A program made the translations under genes and the position numbers. Source: Roseomonas sp. KE2513 (GTDB lineage: Bacteria; Pseudomonadota; Alphaproteobacteria; Acetobacterales; Acetobacteraceae). From it: a DNA stretch of 38,123 nt. The stretch lies in assembly GCF_016107305.1 (NCBI RefSeq), contig NZ_RCVR01000043.1, positions 1 to 38,123 on the forward strand. The letters are read 5' to 3'. The notes beneath the pieces were generated by a model that was given only the letters and a program-made list of their open reading frames with translations, had not been told where the DNA came from and did not search any database. Below are positions 1 through 8,696 of this stretch, piece by piece (positions within the stretch are counted from its first letter, which is position 1; each line of letters starts with the position of its first letter).

Positions 1-299
1 TTTAGCGAGGGATGGAGGTCCCACGGGCGGCGTGTTCTGGGCGCCGCGTCAGCCTTGTTCGTCATGCGTGCAGCATAGCGCATGGCCTGCATGGTACGCC
101 TCTGGATCAAGAGCAGAGAGCCCCATGCGCCTGGGCACGCGGATTTCGGCGGTTGAAATCCAGCTTCAGTATGTAGACCGGATGGTGATCTTGGACGGGT
201 AGAGCTGAGAAGGCTTAGGGCTGATCGCCCTGCCTCCTACGGCCGAGTTCGACCCATGGCAGCCATTGGTGACGGGAATCCCCAACCGCATTCAGGCGC

Positions 300-420
300 T
301 TTGTGTGGCCAGCAAGAAGCCAGAGCCACTGCAAGGTAGACCCAGCCTTCTGGCACATCCGGGCGGACATCATTCTCCAGATTGTCGTCTGCGGCTGATG
401 GCGATCGCCTCGCTGAAGCG
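300..420 (-). pseudogene. Possible decayed IS3-type transposase remnant
   Basis: The first 620 bases hold no convincing gene. On the minus strand around 300-420 one frame reads PEGWVYLAVAL, which resembles the conserved EGWLYLAVVLD stretch of IS3-family OrfB transposases. The surrounding frame does not continue as a recognisable transposase. This is a weak, short resemblance, and the rest of 1-620 shows nothing I can name. Confidence 0.2.
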
Positions 421-620
421 TCCACGCGCCGTTTCTCGCAGCTGAGAGAGGTGGCAAGCATTCCGCATTGCAAAGATGGTTGCCTCCTCGTCCGGGTGCC
501 TCGCCAAACAGGAGGCAGCAAGAGCCGCCAGCTCCTCGATGGGGATCTCGCTTGGATCTCTTTGTTGTCTAGGATCTGGGCTCCGGAAGGTCGACCAGTG
601 CGTTGGATCGGACCCCGCAG

Positions 621-1461
621 GGTTCTGTTGCGGCCTTGCGGAGCCAGCCTGAGCAGGTACAAAGCTTGGTATGGGGAGACGGCGGAGAGTGGCCTCAGTG
701 AGGCCGGATCAGTCCTTCAAAGGCCGGCAGTTCACCGCCGAGGTGATCCTCTGGGCGGTCCACTGGTACCTGATGTTCCCAATCAGCTACCGGGATCTCG
801 AGCTGATGCTTCAGGACCGCGGCGTAGATGTCGCGCACACCACCCTCTTCCGCTGGACCCAGACCTACGCGCCGGAGAGCGAGAAGCGGATCCGGCCACA
901 TCTGCGGCCGAGCAACGGCTCGTGGAGGGTCGATGAGACCTATGTGCGGGTGAAGGGCCGCTGGACGTACCTGTACCGGGCAGTCGACAGCCGCGGCCAG
1001 ACGATCGACTTCCTGCTCTCGGTCAGGCGCGATGCGGAGGCTGCGAAGCGGTTCTTCCGCAAGGCGCTGGGGCAGCCGCATACGGTGAACCCTCGCACCA
1101 TCACAGTGGACAGGAACCCGGCCTACCCGTGCGCCATCGAGCAGCTGAAGGAGGACGGTGAGTTGTGGCGCTCCTCGCACCTACGGCAGTGCAAGTTTCT
1201 CAATAACATCGTGGAACAAGACCACCGGCGCGTGAAACGCCTGGTCAGACCGGGGCTTGGCTTCGGCAGGTTCTGGACGGCGAGACGAACACTGGCGGGC
1301 TACGAGGTGATGGCGATGGTGAGGAAGGGACAGCTTCGGAGGATCGGCGGACGAGACATGCGGGCCCAAGCCACCTTCGTCGCCGAGCTGTTCCAGATTG
1401 CTGCCTGATCTACCTGCTGTTCAGGCCACCTGCGGCCCGCCGCGAAGTTTGCAACACAACC
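621..1461 (+). mobile_element. IS6-family insertion sequence
   Basis: The boundaries are set by imperfect terminal inverted repeats: GGTTCTGTTGCGGC at 621-634 and TTTGCAACACAACC at 1448-1461. The second reads GGTTGTGTTGCAAA on the other strand, so ten of fourteen positions match. The core TGTTGC resembles IS26-type ends. The 841-bp length and the single transposase gene fit the family. The 8 bases on each side (613-620 and 1462-1469) do not match, so no target duplication is visible. The right end abuts the truncated reading frame of another IS6-type transposase, so the element probably landed in, or recombined with, an older copy. Confidence 0.7.
671..1408 (+). CDS. IS6-family transposase
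   Basis: This 245-residue DDE transposase belongs to the IS6/IS26 type, which moves by replicative or conservative cointegrate formation. The acidic triad is visible: D88 (WRVDETY), D147 (TVDRNPAY) and E182 (NNIVEQDH). The D-to-E spacing of 34 residues is characteristic of the family. An N-terminal helix-turn-helix region covers about residues 15-65 (SYRDLELML, followed by TTLFRW). Length is normal and no lesion is seen, so the protein could be active. The gene fills most of the element bounded by the repeats at 621 and 1461. Confidence 0.88.
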   Translation: MGRRRRVASVRPDQSFKGRQFTAEVILWAVHWYLMFPISYRDLELMLQDRGVDVAHTTLFRWTQTYAPESEKRIRPHLRPSNGSWRVDETYVRVKGRWTYLYRAVDSRGQTIDFLLSVRRDAEAAKRFFRKALGQPHTVNPRTITVDRNPAYPCAIEQLKEDGELWRSSHLRQCKFLNNIVEQDHRRVKRLVRPGLGFGRFWTARRTLAGYEVMAMVRKGQLRRIGGRDMRAQATFVAELFQIAA

Positions 1462-1926
1462 TTTCTGCGCATCAACGGCGTGCTGCATTACCTCTGGCGA
1501 GCGGTGGACCAGCGTGGCGTGGTGCTGGACATCCTGGTTCAGGACCGGCGGAACGGAAGTGCGGCCAAGCGGTTCTTCAAGCGCCTGCTCGCGGGCCTCA
1601 AATACAAGCCGCGCCGGCTGGTCACTGACGGGCCGAAGAGCTACGGGGTAGCCCAGCGCGAACTCCTGCCCGAGGTCCGGCATCGCAGCAGCCGTTATCT
1701 GAACAACCGGGCCGAGAACTCGCATCGGCCTACCCGACGGCGGGAGCGGCAGATGCAGCGGTTCAAGTCGGCCGAGCAGGCCCAGCGGTTTCTCTCGGCG
1801 CACAGCATGATCTATGGCCACTTCCGCCCACGCCGGCACCTGATGACCGCCAGCGAGTACCGGCGCGCCCGCACCAAGAGCTTCCGGATCTGGCAGCAGG
1901 AAACCTGCGTCCAGACGGTATCATGA
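1462..1926 (+). pseudogene. Truncated second IS6-type transposase
   Basis: Translation from 1462 reads FLRINGVLHYLWRAVDQRG and continues to a stop at 1924-1926. This is the C-terminal two thirds of an IS6/IS240-type transposase. The second catalytic Asp (LVTDGPKSYG) and the Glu (NNRAENSH) remain. The N-terminal DNA-binding region and the first catalytic Asp, which should lie just before FLRING, are missing. The break coincides with the right terminal repeat of the neighbouring IS6 element. The protein differs clearly from the intact transposase at 671-1408, so this is not a simple duplication. The first in-frame ATG is at 1480, but it would not give a working enzyme. Confidence 0.8.
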
Positions 1927-2057
1927 TCCAGCCCCCTCTCACGCACGCGGCCCAACTTGCCTTTTCGTCAAACAACTTGCCAATGCCCGTTGACCATGTG
2001 CGCGGTCATGACCGTCTGCCCTGCGGGCTGCTGGACTGCCGCCTCTCTTGCCGCGGC

Positions 2058-2954
2058 CTACCCCCGGGCGGGAACGCTCCGCCGAGCGACCGATATGAAG
2101 GCCGATGCAGCCGGCGAGAGGCTGCGCCCCGCGCGCGACACCAGCGTCACGTCCCGCCGAATCTTGGGCTCCTCCAATGGAACGGCCACTAGCCCCATAC
2201 CTGGTGACTGCCCAACCAGGTAGCCCGGCAGAAGGGCGATGCCGAAGCCTGCCGTCGTTAGGGCCAGCGCAGTGGCGAAGAAGGACACCTCCCATGCCGG
2301 CTCCAGCTTGCGACCCTGGGTCGCCAGCGTCTCATCGATCAAGGTGCGGATGGGGTTCCCCGGGACGACGGAGATACAGGGCTCGGTCAGCGCCTCTGCC
2401 CATGAGAGCCGATGCCGAGCGGCATGCGGCGCGCCGATGTGGCAGATGGCGCTTATCTGGTCGCTCAGGAGCGTCTCCGTACGGATTCCGGTGGGGACCT
2501 CGCCTACCGTGCCCAGCCCGATCTCGGCGATGCCCTCCTCCACCATCGGGACAACCCTGTCCGGCGACACGTCGCGGAGGATCAGGCGGATACCAGGATG
2601 GTGCTCGGTGAAGGCGCGCATCATGCCGGGGATCATAACCGCGGCGATGGCGGCTGAGGCCGCGACGATAAGTTGTCCGGCCTGCCGCGCTGCCAGCCCC
2701 TGAACCCCCGCGAGAAGACGGTTCCTCTCCTGCAGCACCCGCTCGGCACCCTCCAGGGCGTCTCGCCCTGCCTCCGTGAGCTGAAGGCGGCGCGTCGTCC
2801 TGTCCAGCAGCCGCAGCCCCATTTCCGCCTCAAGCTGCCGAAGCAGAAGGCTTATCGCAGAGGGAGTCAGGCCCATGCGCTCCGCCGCGGCCGTCAGGCT
2901 TCCCTGGCGGGCGCAGAGCACGAAGGCCTCAAGCTGGCGCAGGGTAGGGTTCAC
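2058..2954 (-). CDS. LysR-family transcriptional regulator
   Basis: This is a 298-residue LysR-type regulator of normal length. The N-terminal winged helix-turn-helix (about residues 3-62) begins LRQLEAFVLCARQGSLTAAAERM and contains SAISLLLRQLEAEMGLRLLDR. A periplasmic-binding-like effector domain follows from about residue 90. The start is a GTG at 2954, preceded by GAGGA. The gene is divergent from the flavin hydroxylase at 3060, with a 105-base shared promoter region. Control of that hydroxylase in response to its substrate or product is therefore likely (inference from the usual LysR arrangement). The inducer cannot be read from the sequence. Confidence 0.92.
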   Translation of the reverse strand: MNPTLRQLEAFVLCARQGSLTAAAERMGLTPSAISLLLRQLEAEMGLRLLDRTTRRLQLTEAGRDALEGAERVLQERNRLLAGVQGLAARQAGQLIVAASAAIAAVMIPGMMRAFTEHHPGIRLILRDVSPDRVVPMVEEGIAEIGLGTVGEVPTGIRTETLLSDQISAICHIGAPHAARHRLSWAEALTEPCISVVPGNPIRTLIDETLATQGRKLEPAWEVSFFATALALTTAGFGIALLPGYLVGQSPGMGLVAVPLEEPKIRRDVTLVSRAGRSLSPAASAFISVARRSVPARG

Positions 2955-2979
2955 GAGGATTCCTCACCAATGCTCCAGT

Positions 2980-2992
2980 ATTAATCGCTAAT
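2980..2992. promoter_or_regulatory. Candidate LysR operator
   Basis: The sequence ATTA-ATCGC-TAAT is a perfect 4-base dyad in the divergent promoter region between the LysR gene and the flavin hydroxylase. It lies inside a longer AT-rich patch flanked by two ATGCTC repeats. Its position fits a LysR box, although it does not match the T-N11-A form exactly. Confidence 0.4.
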
Positions 2993-3059
2993 GCTCAAAG
3001 ATCCCATCGCCTAGCATCTCTTCCACGCGGCGTTCGCGGCGGAGAGCAGGAGGTCGGCA

Positions 3060-4730
3060 ATGTCTGAGCGGATAAAGACGGGCGTGCTGGTGATCGGCGC
3101 GGGGCCGGTCGGGCTCGTCCTGGCCATGGATCTCGCCTGGCGCGGCATTGACGTGACCGTCCTGGAGATGCGGGCGGAGGGCGAGCCGCCGAGCGTGAAG
3201 TGCAACCACGTCTCCGCCCGCTCCATGGAGATCTTCCGCCGCCTCGACGTGGCCGCGGCGCTACGCGACGCGGGTCTCCCGCCCGACTTCCCGAACGACA
3301 TCGCCTACCGTATCACGGCGACGGGCGAGGAACTGTCCCGCATTCCTATCCCCTGCCGCCGCGACCGGTACACGGCGACGGGCGGGCCTGACACGCACTG
3401 GCCGACGCCGGAGCCGCCTCACCGGATCAACCAGATCTATCTTGAGCCGATCCTCTTCCGGCATGCCCAGGCCATGCCGACGCTGCGGATCATCAACCGT
3501 GCGCGCGTGACCGGCTTCGAGCAGTCGGACGCCGGTGTGGTCGCGTGGGCCGAGCGCCTGGATGGCGGCGCGCCGCTGGAGATCTCCTGCGACTACCTTG
3601 TCGGCTGCGACGGCGGCGCCTCGTCCACGCGCAAGGCGATTGGAGCGACCTTCCGCGGCGACCCGGTGGTGCAGCGCGTGCAGTCCACCTTCATCCGCGC
3701 GCCGGACCTCCTGACGCGCATGCCCGCTGGCCCCGCCTGGGCGACCTTCTCCCTCAACCCCCACCGCAGCGGCAACATGTACGCGATCGACGGGCGCGAG
3801 ACCTGGCTGATCCACAACTACCTGCGGCCCGAGGAGACCGACTTTGAGGCGGTGGACCGCGACCGCTGCATCCGCCTCATCCTCGGCTTGGGCGAGGACT
3901 TCCGCTACGAGCTGATCAGCAAGGAGGACTGGATCGGCCGCCGCCTCGTGGCGGACCGCTTCCGTGACCGCCGTGTGTTCATCTGCGGCGATGCCGCGCA
4001 TATCTGGGTGCCCATGGCGGGCTACGGCATGAATGCCGGCATCGCGGACGCGACCAACCTGTCCTGGATGCTGGCGGGCGTGCTCTCGGGCTGGACGGAG
4101 CCCGACATCCTCGATGCCTACGAAGCCGAGCGCCTGCCGATCACCGATCAGGTTTCCCGCTTCGCCATGGAACATGCCATCGCCCTGACAAGGCAGCGCG
4201 GCGGCGTGCCGGGCGACATTGAGGCACCGGGTCCGGCGGGCGAGGCCGCGCGGCGTCGCCTCGGCCAGGAAGCCTATGAGTTGAACGTCAACCAGTACTG
4301 CTGCGGCGGGTTAAACTTCGGCACCTTCTACGACCGGTCGCCGATCATCGCCTATGACGGCGAGGCGCCGCCCGCCTACAGCATGGCGGGCTTCACGCCA
4401 TCCACGGTGCCGGGCTGCCGCACGCCCCATGTCTGGGACAGCCAGGGGCGGTCGCTCTACGATCGCCTCGGGCCGGGCTTCACCCTGATCCGGACGGACC
4501 CGGCGCTGGACGTGGCGCCGCTGCTCCGGGCCGCGGAACGGCGTGGCGTTCCGCTCGCGGTGATCGACCTTGAAGAGGAGGCGAGGGGGGCCGTCTATCG
4601 GGAGCGCCTCGTGCTCTCCCGTCCGGACCAGCACGTGGCGTGGCGCGGCGACATGCTGCCGGCCAATCCGCAAGAGCTGATCGACCTCATCCGCGGCGCC
4701 AGGACGGCGGCGTTGGCGCTTCAGGATTGA
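3060..4730 (+). CDS. FAD-dependent aromatic monooxygenase
   Basis: This 556-residue flavoprotein belongs to the PheA/TfdB/MhpA class, which uses NAD(P)H and O2 to hydroxylate phenolic rings. The FAD-binding Rossmann motif is GAGPVG near residue 13, followed by the ribose-binding Glu in VTVLE. The DG motif is seen in LVGCDGGASSTRKAIG at about 180-195. The second FAD motif is FICGDAAHIWVPMAGYGMN at about 307-325. A C-terminal thioredoxin-like region after about residue 440 fits the phenol-hydroxylase branch. AGGAGG at 3048-3053 supports the start. The gene is divergent from the LysR regulator and is followed by a convergent MarR gene, so it is probably transcribed alone. The substrate is unknown. 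Confidence 0.88.
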   Translation: MSERIKTGVLVIGAGPVGLVLAMDLAWRGIDVTVLEMRAEGEPPSVKCNHVSARSMEIFRRLDVAAALRDAGLPPDFPNDIAYRITATGEELSRIPIPCRRDRYTATGGPDTHWPTPEPPHRINQIYLEPILFRHAQAMPTLRIINRARVTGFEQSDAGVVAWAERLDGGAPLEISCDYLVGCDGGASSTRKAIGATFRGDPVVQRVQSTFIRAPDLLTRMPAGPAWATFSLNPHRSGNMYAIDGRETWLIHNYLRPEETDFEAVDRDRCIRLILGLGEDFRYELISKEDWIGRRLVADRFRDRRVFICGDAAHIWVPMAGYGMNAGIADATNLSWMLAGVLSGWTEPDILDAYEAERLPITDQVSRFAMEHAIALTRQRGGVPGDIEAPGPAGEAARRRLGQEAYELNVNQYCCGGLNFGTFYDRSPIIAYDGEAPPAYSMAGFTPSTVPGCRTPHVWDSQGRSLYDRLGPGFTLIRTDPALDVAPLLRAAERRGVPLAVIDLEEEARGAVYRERLVLSRPDQHVAWRGDMLPANPQELIDLIRGARTAALALQD

Positions 4731-4886
4731 TGGCCAACATCCCTGCGGCTGGTCTTGCCCGCTGAGCGAGGAGCAAGGCCACCAGCTCCGCGCCGACGGT
4801 CAGAGCGTTCCGGTGCTTCCGCTACCCCGAATAGAGGAAGGCCGTTCGCTCCGGGCGGGTTGAAGGCTGCGAGGCCTCATGCCCGC

Positions 4887-4906
4887 GGGCGCGGTAGGTC
4901 GCGCCC
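4887..4906. terminator. Hairpin between convergent genes
   Basis: GGGCGCG and CGCGCCC form a perfect 7-bp stem with a 6-base loop. It lies in the 254-base gap between the convergent hydroxylase and MarR genes. There is no T tract, so a terminator role is only suggested by position. Confidence 0.35.
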
Positions 4907-4984
4907 GGCGGCCTGCAGCCAGGCTCCGCGGCCGGCGCAAGCGAGGGGTGTCGCCTGGTCGTGCCCATCACCGGAACGGCAGGT

Positions 4985-5542
4985 TCATCCGGCCTCAGGT
5001 TTGCCCTTCAAGCCTCGGCTCGGGGCTGGCTGAGCCTTGTCCGGTCCCATGTCCCAGGCCTGCGGCTGCGCCTGCTGGCGCGCGACCTGCATGAGCTTCT
5101 CAAGCAGCGAGTCCAGGGTGGCCACCTCCGCCGGGCTGAGCGCGGAGTTGAAAGCCTCGTCACGGGCCAGGGCCGACCGCATAAGGCCCTCGTAGACGCG
5201 GCGGCCACTTGCCGAGAGGCGAAGGCTCACCTCTCGCGCGTCCTCCGTGCCCGGGGTCCGCAGGACCAGCCGGCGCTCGACCAGCCCACTGATCGCGCGG
5301 CTTGCCAGGCTCTTGTCCAGGCCGCTCTCGAGTGCCAGCTGCTTCAGGGTCATTGGGGCGAAGTCGCCGAGAAGGGCGAGCATGCGCCACTCCATGAGGC
5401 TAACGTCGAACTCGGCCTTGTAGCGGCGCGCCGCGCCCTGGCTGAGAGTGTTGGCCAAACGGTGGATGCGGTAAGACAACAAATCCTTGATGGTCTTGTC
5501 CTGGGAAGCCCCGAGAGGGCTGGCGGATCTGCCCGGCAACAC
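4985..5542 (-). CDS. MarR-family transcriptional regulator
   Basis: This is a MarR-type winged helix regulator of about 185 residues. The core includes SLMEWRMLALLGDFAPMTLKQLALESGLDKSLASRAISGLVERRLVLR and the wing residues DAREVSLRLSASGRRVY. A Pro/Gln-rich tail of about 25 residues follows the fold. I chose the GTG at 5542 because CGGAG lies 5 bases upstream; a TTG at 5569 would add nine residues. The gene is divergent from the ligase operon at 5728, and the shared region holds a GTTTAC-GAA-GTCAAC dyad. Autoregulation and control of the operon are therefore probable. Many MarR proteins in aromatic clusters respond to aryl-CoA thioesters; that is family knowledge and is not shown here. Confidence 0.88.
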   Translation of the reverse strand: MLPGRSASPLGASQDKTIKDLLSYRIHRLANTLSQGAARRYKAEFDVSLMEWRMLALLGDFAPMTLKQLALESGLDKSLASRAISGLVERRLVLRTPGTEDAREVSLRLSASGRRVYEGLMRSALARDEAFNSALSPAEVATLDSLLEKLMQVARQQAQPQAWDMGPDKAQPAPSRGLKGKPEAG

Positions 5543-5639
5543 GGTGTCTCCGACTGTCGGAAGGATCAATCCATCAGGATCGGCGGCCCTGGATACAGGG
5601 TTAGCCCCTTAAGGTCGAGGTTGACTCAGCGGCCATATA

Positions 5640-5654
5640 GTTTACGAAGTCAAC
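5640..5654. promoter_or_regulatory. Dyad operator, GTTGAC-N3-GTCAAC family
   Basis: GTTTAC-GAA-GTCAAC lies midway between the divergent MarR gene and the ligase operon. An extra GTTGAC half-site is present at 5620-5625. It matches the dyads found at eight other places in the window and is the copy nearest to a MarR gene, so it is the best clue that MarR binds this motif. Confidence 0.6.
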
Positions 5655-5727
5655 GAATTTATGGGCGCGGCAATCCGGGGGCGCGCTCCTGGATTGCCGC
5701 GCCCGGCAGCGGGAGACGACACGAGCG

Positions 5728-6888
5728 ATGAGGCTGATCGAGGCCGAGGGCAAGGCGCTGCTCGCACGGCACGGCATCGCGATCCCCCGCGGCGTCATGC
5801 TGCCCGAGGATGAGCTTCCTGCGAGCCTTCTCGCCCGGGACGGCATGGTGCTCAAGGCCCAGGTCCTGGAAGGCGGGCGCGGGCGCCGCGGCCTCGTTCG
5901 CCGCGTGGACCCGGCCGACGCGACCGAGGCGCGGGCCGCCATGCAGTTGATCCTCGGGCCGGCCCAGGACGGGGTCGCATTCCTGCTGGAAGAGGCCGTC
6001 GCGCCGGTCCGGGAGATGTTCCTGGCGCTCCGGGTGGACGGCACCCGGCAGGGCATCGAGTTCCTCTTCTCGGCCAGCGGCGGCGTGGCGGTGGAGGAGG
6101 GCGACGCGCCGGTCCGCCTCCTCCTGTCCCCGGGCGTGCCTGGCCTGGCCGAGCAGGTCCACGCGGCCCTTCGCTGCCTGCTGCCGCCCGCGCTCTCCGC
6201 GCGCGTCGCGCGGGAGGCGGTGCGCCTCCTCCGCGTGATGGAGGCCGAGGACCTGACGCTGCTGGAGATCAACCCACTGGCGGAACTGGAAGGGGGAAGG
6301 CTGGTCGCGCTGGACGCGAAGATGGTCCGGGACGATGCCGCCGCCGGCCGGCACGACGCCGCGGCCACCCGGGCCAGCGCCGCACTCGAGGACATCCTGC
6401 TGAGCCCACTGGAGCGGGCCGCCCGGGCCGCGGGCTTTACCCTGGTGGAAATGCCGGGCGACGTGGCGCTCGTCAGCGCCGGCGCCGGTCTCGGCATGTT
6501 CCTGACCGACCTGCTGGCGGACCACGGGCTCTCCGGCGCCTCCTTCATGGACAACGCCCAGGGCGGCCCGGCGGAGACGACCGAGGCCCGGCTGGAGGCG
6601 GCCTTCGACCTCGCGGAGCGTCCGGGCGTCCGCGCGATCCTCTTCTACGCGACCCTCGCTTCCCGCCCCATGGGGGAGCGGATCGAGACCCTGCTCTCCT
6701 TCCTGGCACGTCGTCCCGCGCCCAGGCCGCTCTATGTCGGCTTCGCCGCGGCCCCGTCGGCGAGCCGCGGCTTCGACGCGGCGGCGGCCGTGGAACGGCT
6801 GCGCGCCGCGGGGGTCGCGATGCTCCACGACGACCCGCTGACGCTGGTGCGGGCGATCGCCGCGGGCTGCCGACCCGGCAGGAGCTGA
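5728..6888 (+). CDS. SucC-like acyl-CoA ligase beta subunit
   Basis: This 386-residue protein is related to succinyl-CoA synthetase beta (SucC), which is about the same length. It has an N-terminal ATP-grasp domain (residues 1 to about 235) with the VLKAQVLEGGRGRRG nucleotide-binding stretch and the metal-site motif LLEINPLAEL. A CoA-ligase domain follows (SAGAGLGMFLTDLLADHG). The C-terminal half is divergent: the FGGI segment of true SucC is replaced by an unrelated sequence. It is followed after 3 bases by the alpha-like partner. It most likely activates an organic acid of the pathway to its CoA thioester rather than acting in the TCA cycle; the catabolic neighbours support this inference. 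Confidence 0.8.
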   Translation: MRLIEAEGKALLARHGIAIPRGVMLPEDELPASLLARDGMVLKAQVLEGGRGRRGLVRRVDPADATEARAAMQLILGPAQDGVAFLLEEAVAPVREMFLALRVDGTRQGIEFLFSASGGVAVEEGDAPVRLLLSPGVPGLAEQVHAALRCLLPPALSARVAREAVRLLRVMEAEDLTLLEINPLAELEGGRLVALDAKMVRDDAAAGRHDAAATRASAALEDILLSPLERAARAAGFTLVEMPGDVALVSAGAGLGMFLTDLLADHGLSGASFMDNAQGGPAETTEARLEAAFDLAERPGVRAILFYATLASRPMGERIETLLSFLARRPAPRPLYVGFAAAPSASRGFDAAAAVERLRAAGVAMLHDDPLTLVRAIAAGCRPGRS

Positions 6889-6891
6889 GCC

Positions 6892-7770
6892 GTGCTGACC
6901 TTCCTCTCCTCCCGCCCCCGGCGCGTGGTGGCGTTCAACCCCACCGGCCGCTACGCGGCGCGCCAAGTGGCTGAGATGCGCGCCGCGGGCACTCCGATCG
7001 TCGCCGGAATCGCGCTCGGCCGCGGCGGCGAGAGTCTGGACGGGCTGCCGCTCCTCGACTCCCTCGCGGATTTGGACGCGCCGGTGGACGCCGCGATTCT
7101 CTACACGCCGCCTGAGGGCACGTTGGACGCGGTGCGGCAATGCGCCGCGGCCCGCATCGCCACCATCGTGGCGGCCGCGGAATACGTGCCCGTGCACGAC
7201 GCGCTGTGGGCGGCCAAGGCAGCGCGAGAGGCCGGCAGCTGGCTGCTGGGTCCGAACACGCTCGGCCTCTGCGTGCCGGACGCGGGGGAGGGCGGGCTGC
7301 TGCTCGGCTCCGTCTCCCCGGCATTCTGCGCGCCGGGGCGGGTCGCCCTATTGGGGCGCAGCGGGACGTTGACGCTGGCAACGTCCCGCCTGATGACCCG
7401 CGCCGGGATCGGGCAGCGGGTCGTCATCCACATGGGCGGCGACAGCGTGATCGGCCGCAATCCGCACGAGTGGCTGGCGGCGCTAGCCGACGACCCCGGA
7501 ACGGCGGCGGTGCTCTACTGCGGCGAGATCGGCGGCGATAAGGAATACGCCCTGGCCGAGGCCGTCGCCGCGTTCCCGAAGCCCGTGGTGGCCACGATTG
7601 TCGGCCGCCACGCCCCCGTGGACCGGCAGATGGGCCATGCCGGCGCGCTCATCGGCGCCGAGCGGGAGAGCGCCGCCAGCAAGCTCGCGGCCTTACGCGA
7701 GGGTGGCGCGCGGGTTGCGCCAACTCCCTATGCCGCGATCGACATCCTGAAGGGGATTTTGGTGCCGTGA
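6892..7770 (+). CDS. SucD-like acyl-CoA ligase alpha subunit
   Basis: This 292-residue homologue of succinyl-CoA synthetase alpha (SucD) has a GTG start. Recognisable parts are the CoA-binding fold (VVAFNPTGRYAARQVAEM), the PNTLGLCVP loop, LLGRSGTLTLATSRLM, the HMGGDSVIG segment and the GEIGGDKEYA motif. The phosphohistidine region is intact as DRQMGHAGALIG, equivalent to RMGHAGAI in SucD, so the phosphoryl-transfer chemistry is probably kept. Its stop overlaps the start of the next gene as GTGA. Together with the SucC-like subunit it should form an NDP-forming acid-CoA ligase. The acid is not known. Confidence 0.82.
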   Translation: MLTFLSSRPRRVVAFNPTGRYAARQVAEMRAAGTPIVAGIALGRGGESLDGLPLLDSLADLDAPVDAAILYTPPEGTLDAVRQCAAARIATIVAAAEYVPVHDALWAAKAAREAGSWLLGPNTLGLCVPDAGEGGLLLGSVSPAFCAPGRVALLGRSGTLTLATSRLMTRAGIGQRVVIHMGGDSVIGRNPHEWLAALADDPGTAAVLYCGEIGGDKEYALAEAVAAFPKPVVATIVGRHAPVDRQMGHAGALIGAERESAASKLAALREGGARVAPTPYAAIDILKGILVP

Positions 7771-8696
7771 CAGACGTGCCCGACGTGATCTTCTCCGAGT
7801 GCTTCTGCCGCGACGGGCTGCAGCACGAGCCTGCCGTCCTGCCGGTGGGGGCGAAGGTGGCGATGCTGAACCGGATCGCTGATTGCGGCTTCCGGCGCAT
7901 CGAGATCACCTCCTTCGCACACCCAAAATACATCCCCCAATTCGCGGATGCCGAGGCCGTGCTGGCGGCGGTGCGCCCGCGCCCGGGCGTGCTGTTCAAG
8001 GCCACCTGCCCTAACCCTGCGGCTGTGCGCCGCGCGCAGGCGGCGCGAGCGGCGGGGCGGGGCCCGGAGGAGATCAGCTTCCTCGTCTCGGCTTCGGAGG
8101 GGCACACTCAGAAGAATCTCCGCCGCTCGCGCGAAGAGCAGTGGGCGAACGTGGCGGAGATGGCGGCCCTCGCCGGGTGTGACTTCACTCTCGTCGGCTC
8201 GATTTCCGTGGCCTTCGACTGTCCCTTCGACGGCCCCGTCCCCCCAGAGCGGGTGCTGGAGGATGCGCGGCGCTTCGTCTCGCTCGGCGTTACGCGGGTC
8301 TCGATCGGCGACACGATCGGCAGCGCCACGCCGCCGCGCGTGCACGCCCTCGTCGCGCTGCTGCGTGATGCGCTGCCCGAGGCGACCTTCATCGCCCATT
8401 TCCACGACAGCCGCGGCACCGGCGTCGCCAACTGCGTCGCGGCGCTGGAGGCGGGACTGCGCCACTTCGACACCGCGCTCGGCGGCACGGGCGGGCACCC
8501 GTCCGGCATCGCCTACGGCGAGGGCTTCACCGGCAATGTCTGCACGGAGGACCTCGCGACGCTCTTCGCGGCCATGGGCGTGGACACGGGGCTGGACCTG
8601 GATCGGCTGCGTGCCGCGGGACGCGAAGCGGAGCGGCTTCTCGGCCGCCCCCTCTATTCACGTGCCATCCGCGTCGGGGAGACCGCCCATGCCTGA
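7767..8696 (+). CDS. HMG-CoA-lyase-like aldolase
   Basis: This 309-residue TIM-barrel protein belongs to the HMGL/DRE-TIM family. It keeps the catalytic Arg-Asp in CFCRDGLQ (R15, D16) and the metal-binding HFHD (H211, H213). In standard HMG-CoA lyase the mobile loop reads GLGGCPYAxGASGN with a catalytic Cys. Here the equivalent is GGTGGHPSGIAYGEGFTGN, so H244 stands where the Cys should be. It is therefore probably not a classical HMG-CoA lyase. It may instead cleave a related 3-hydroxyacyl-CoA made by this operon (inference). Start and stop overlap both neighbours (GTGA at 7767; overlap with the hydratase at 8689), so translation is coupled. Confidence 0.8.
   Translation: MTDVPDVIFSECFCRDGLQHEPAVLPVGAKVAMLNRIADCGFRRIEITSFAHPKYIPQFADAEAVLAAVRPRPGVLFKATCPNPAAVRRAQAARAAGRGPEEISFLVSASEGHTQKNLRRSREEQWANVAEMAALAGCDFTLVGSISVAFDCPFDGPVPPERVLEDARRFVSLGVTRVSIGDTIGSATPPRVHALVALLRDALPEATFIAHFHDSRGTGVANCVAALEAGLRHFDTALGGTGGHPSGIAYGEGFTGNVCTEDLATLFAAMGVDTGLDLDRLRAAGREAERLLGRPLYSRAIRVGETAHA

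Noticed and set aside
382-936. Plus-strand frame overlapping the IS6 transposase start
   Set aside because: It runs across the IS left end and into the transposase in a different frame with no recognisable protein.
5659-7197. Long minus-strand open frame opposite the SucC/SucD-like genes
   Set aside because: It is a product of high GC content on the antisense strand: His/Gly/Arg-rich composition with no domain, while the plus strand encodes clear ligase subunits.
7948-8688. Long upstream extension of the hydratase frame
   Set aside because: It overlaps the HMGL-like gene in another frame, is Arg/Ser-rich and resembles no protein; the hydratase starts at 8689.
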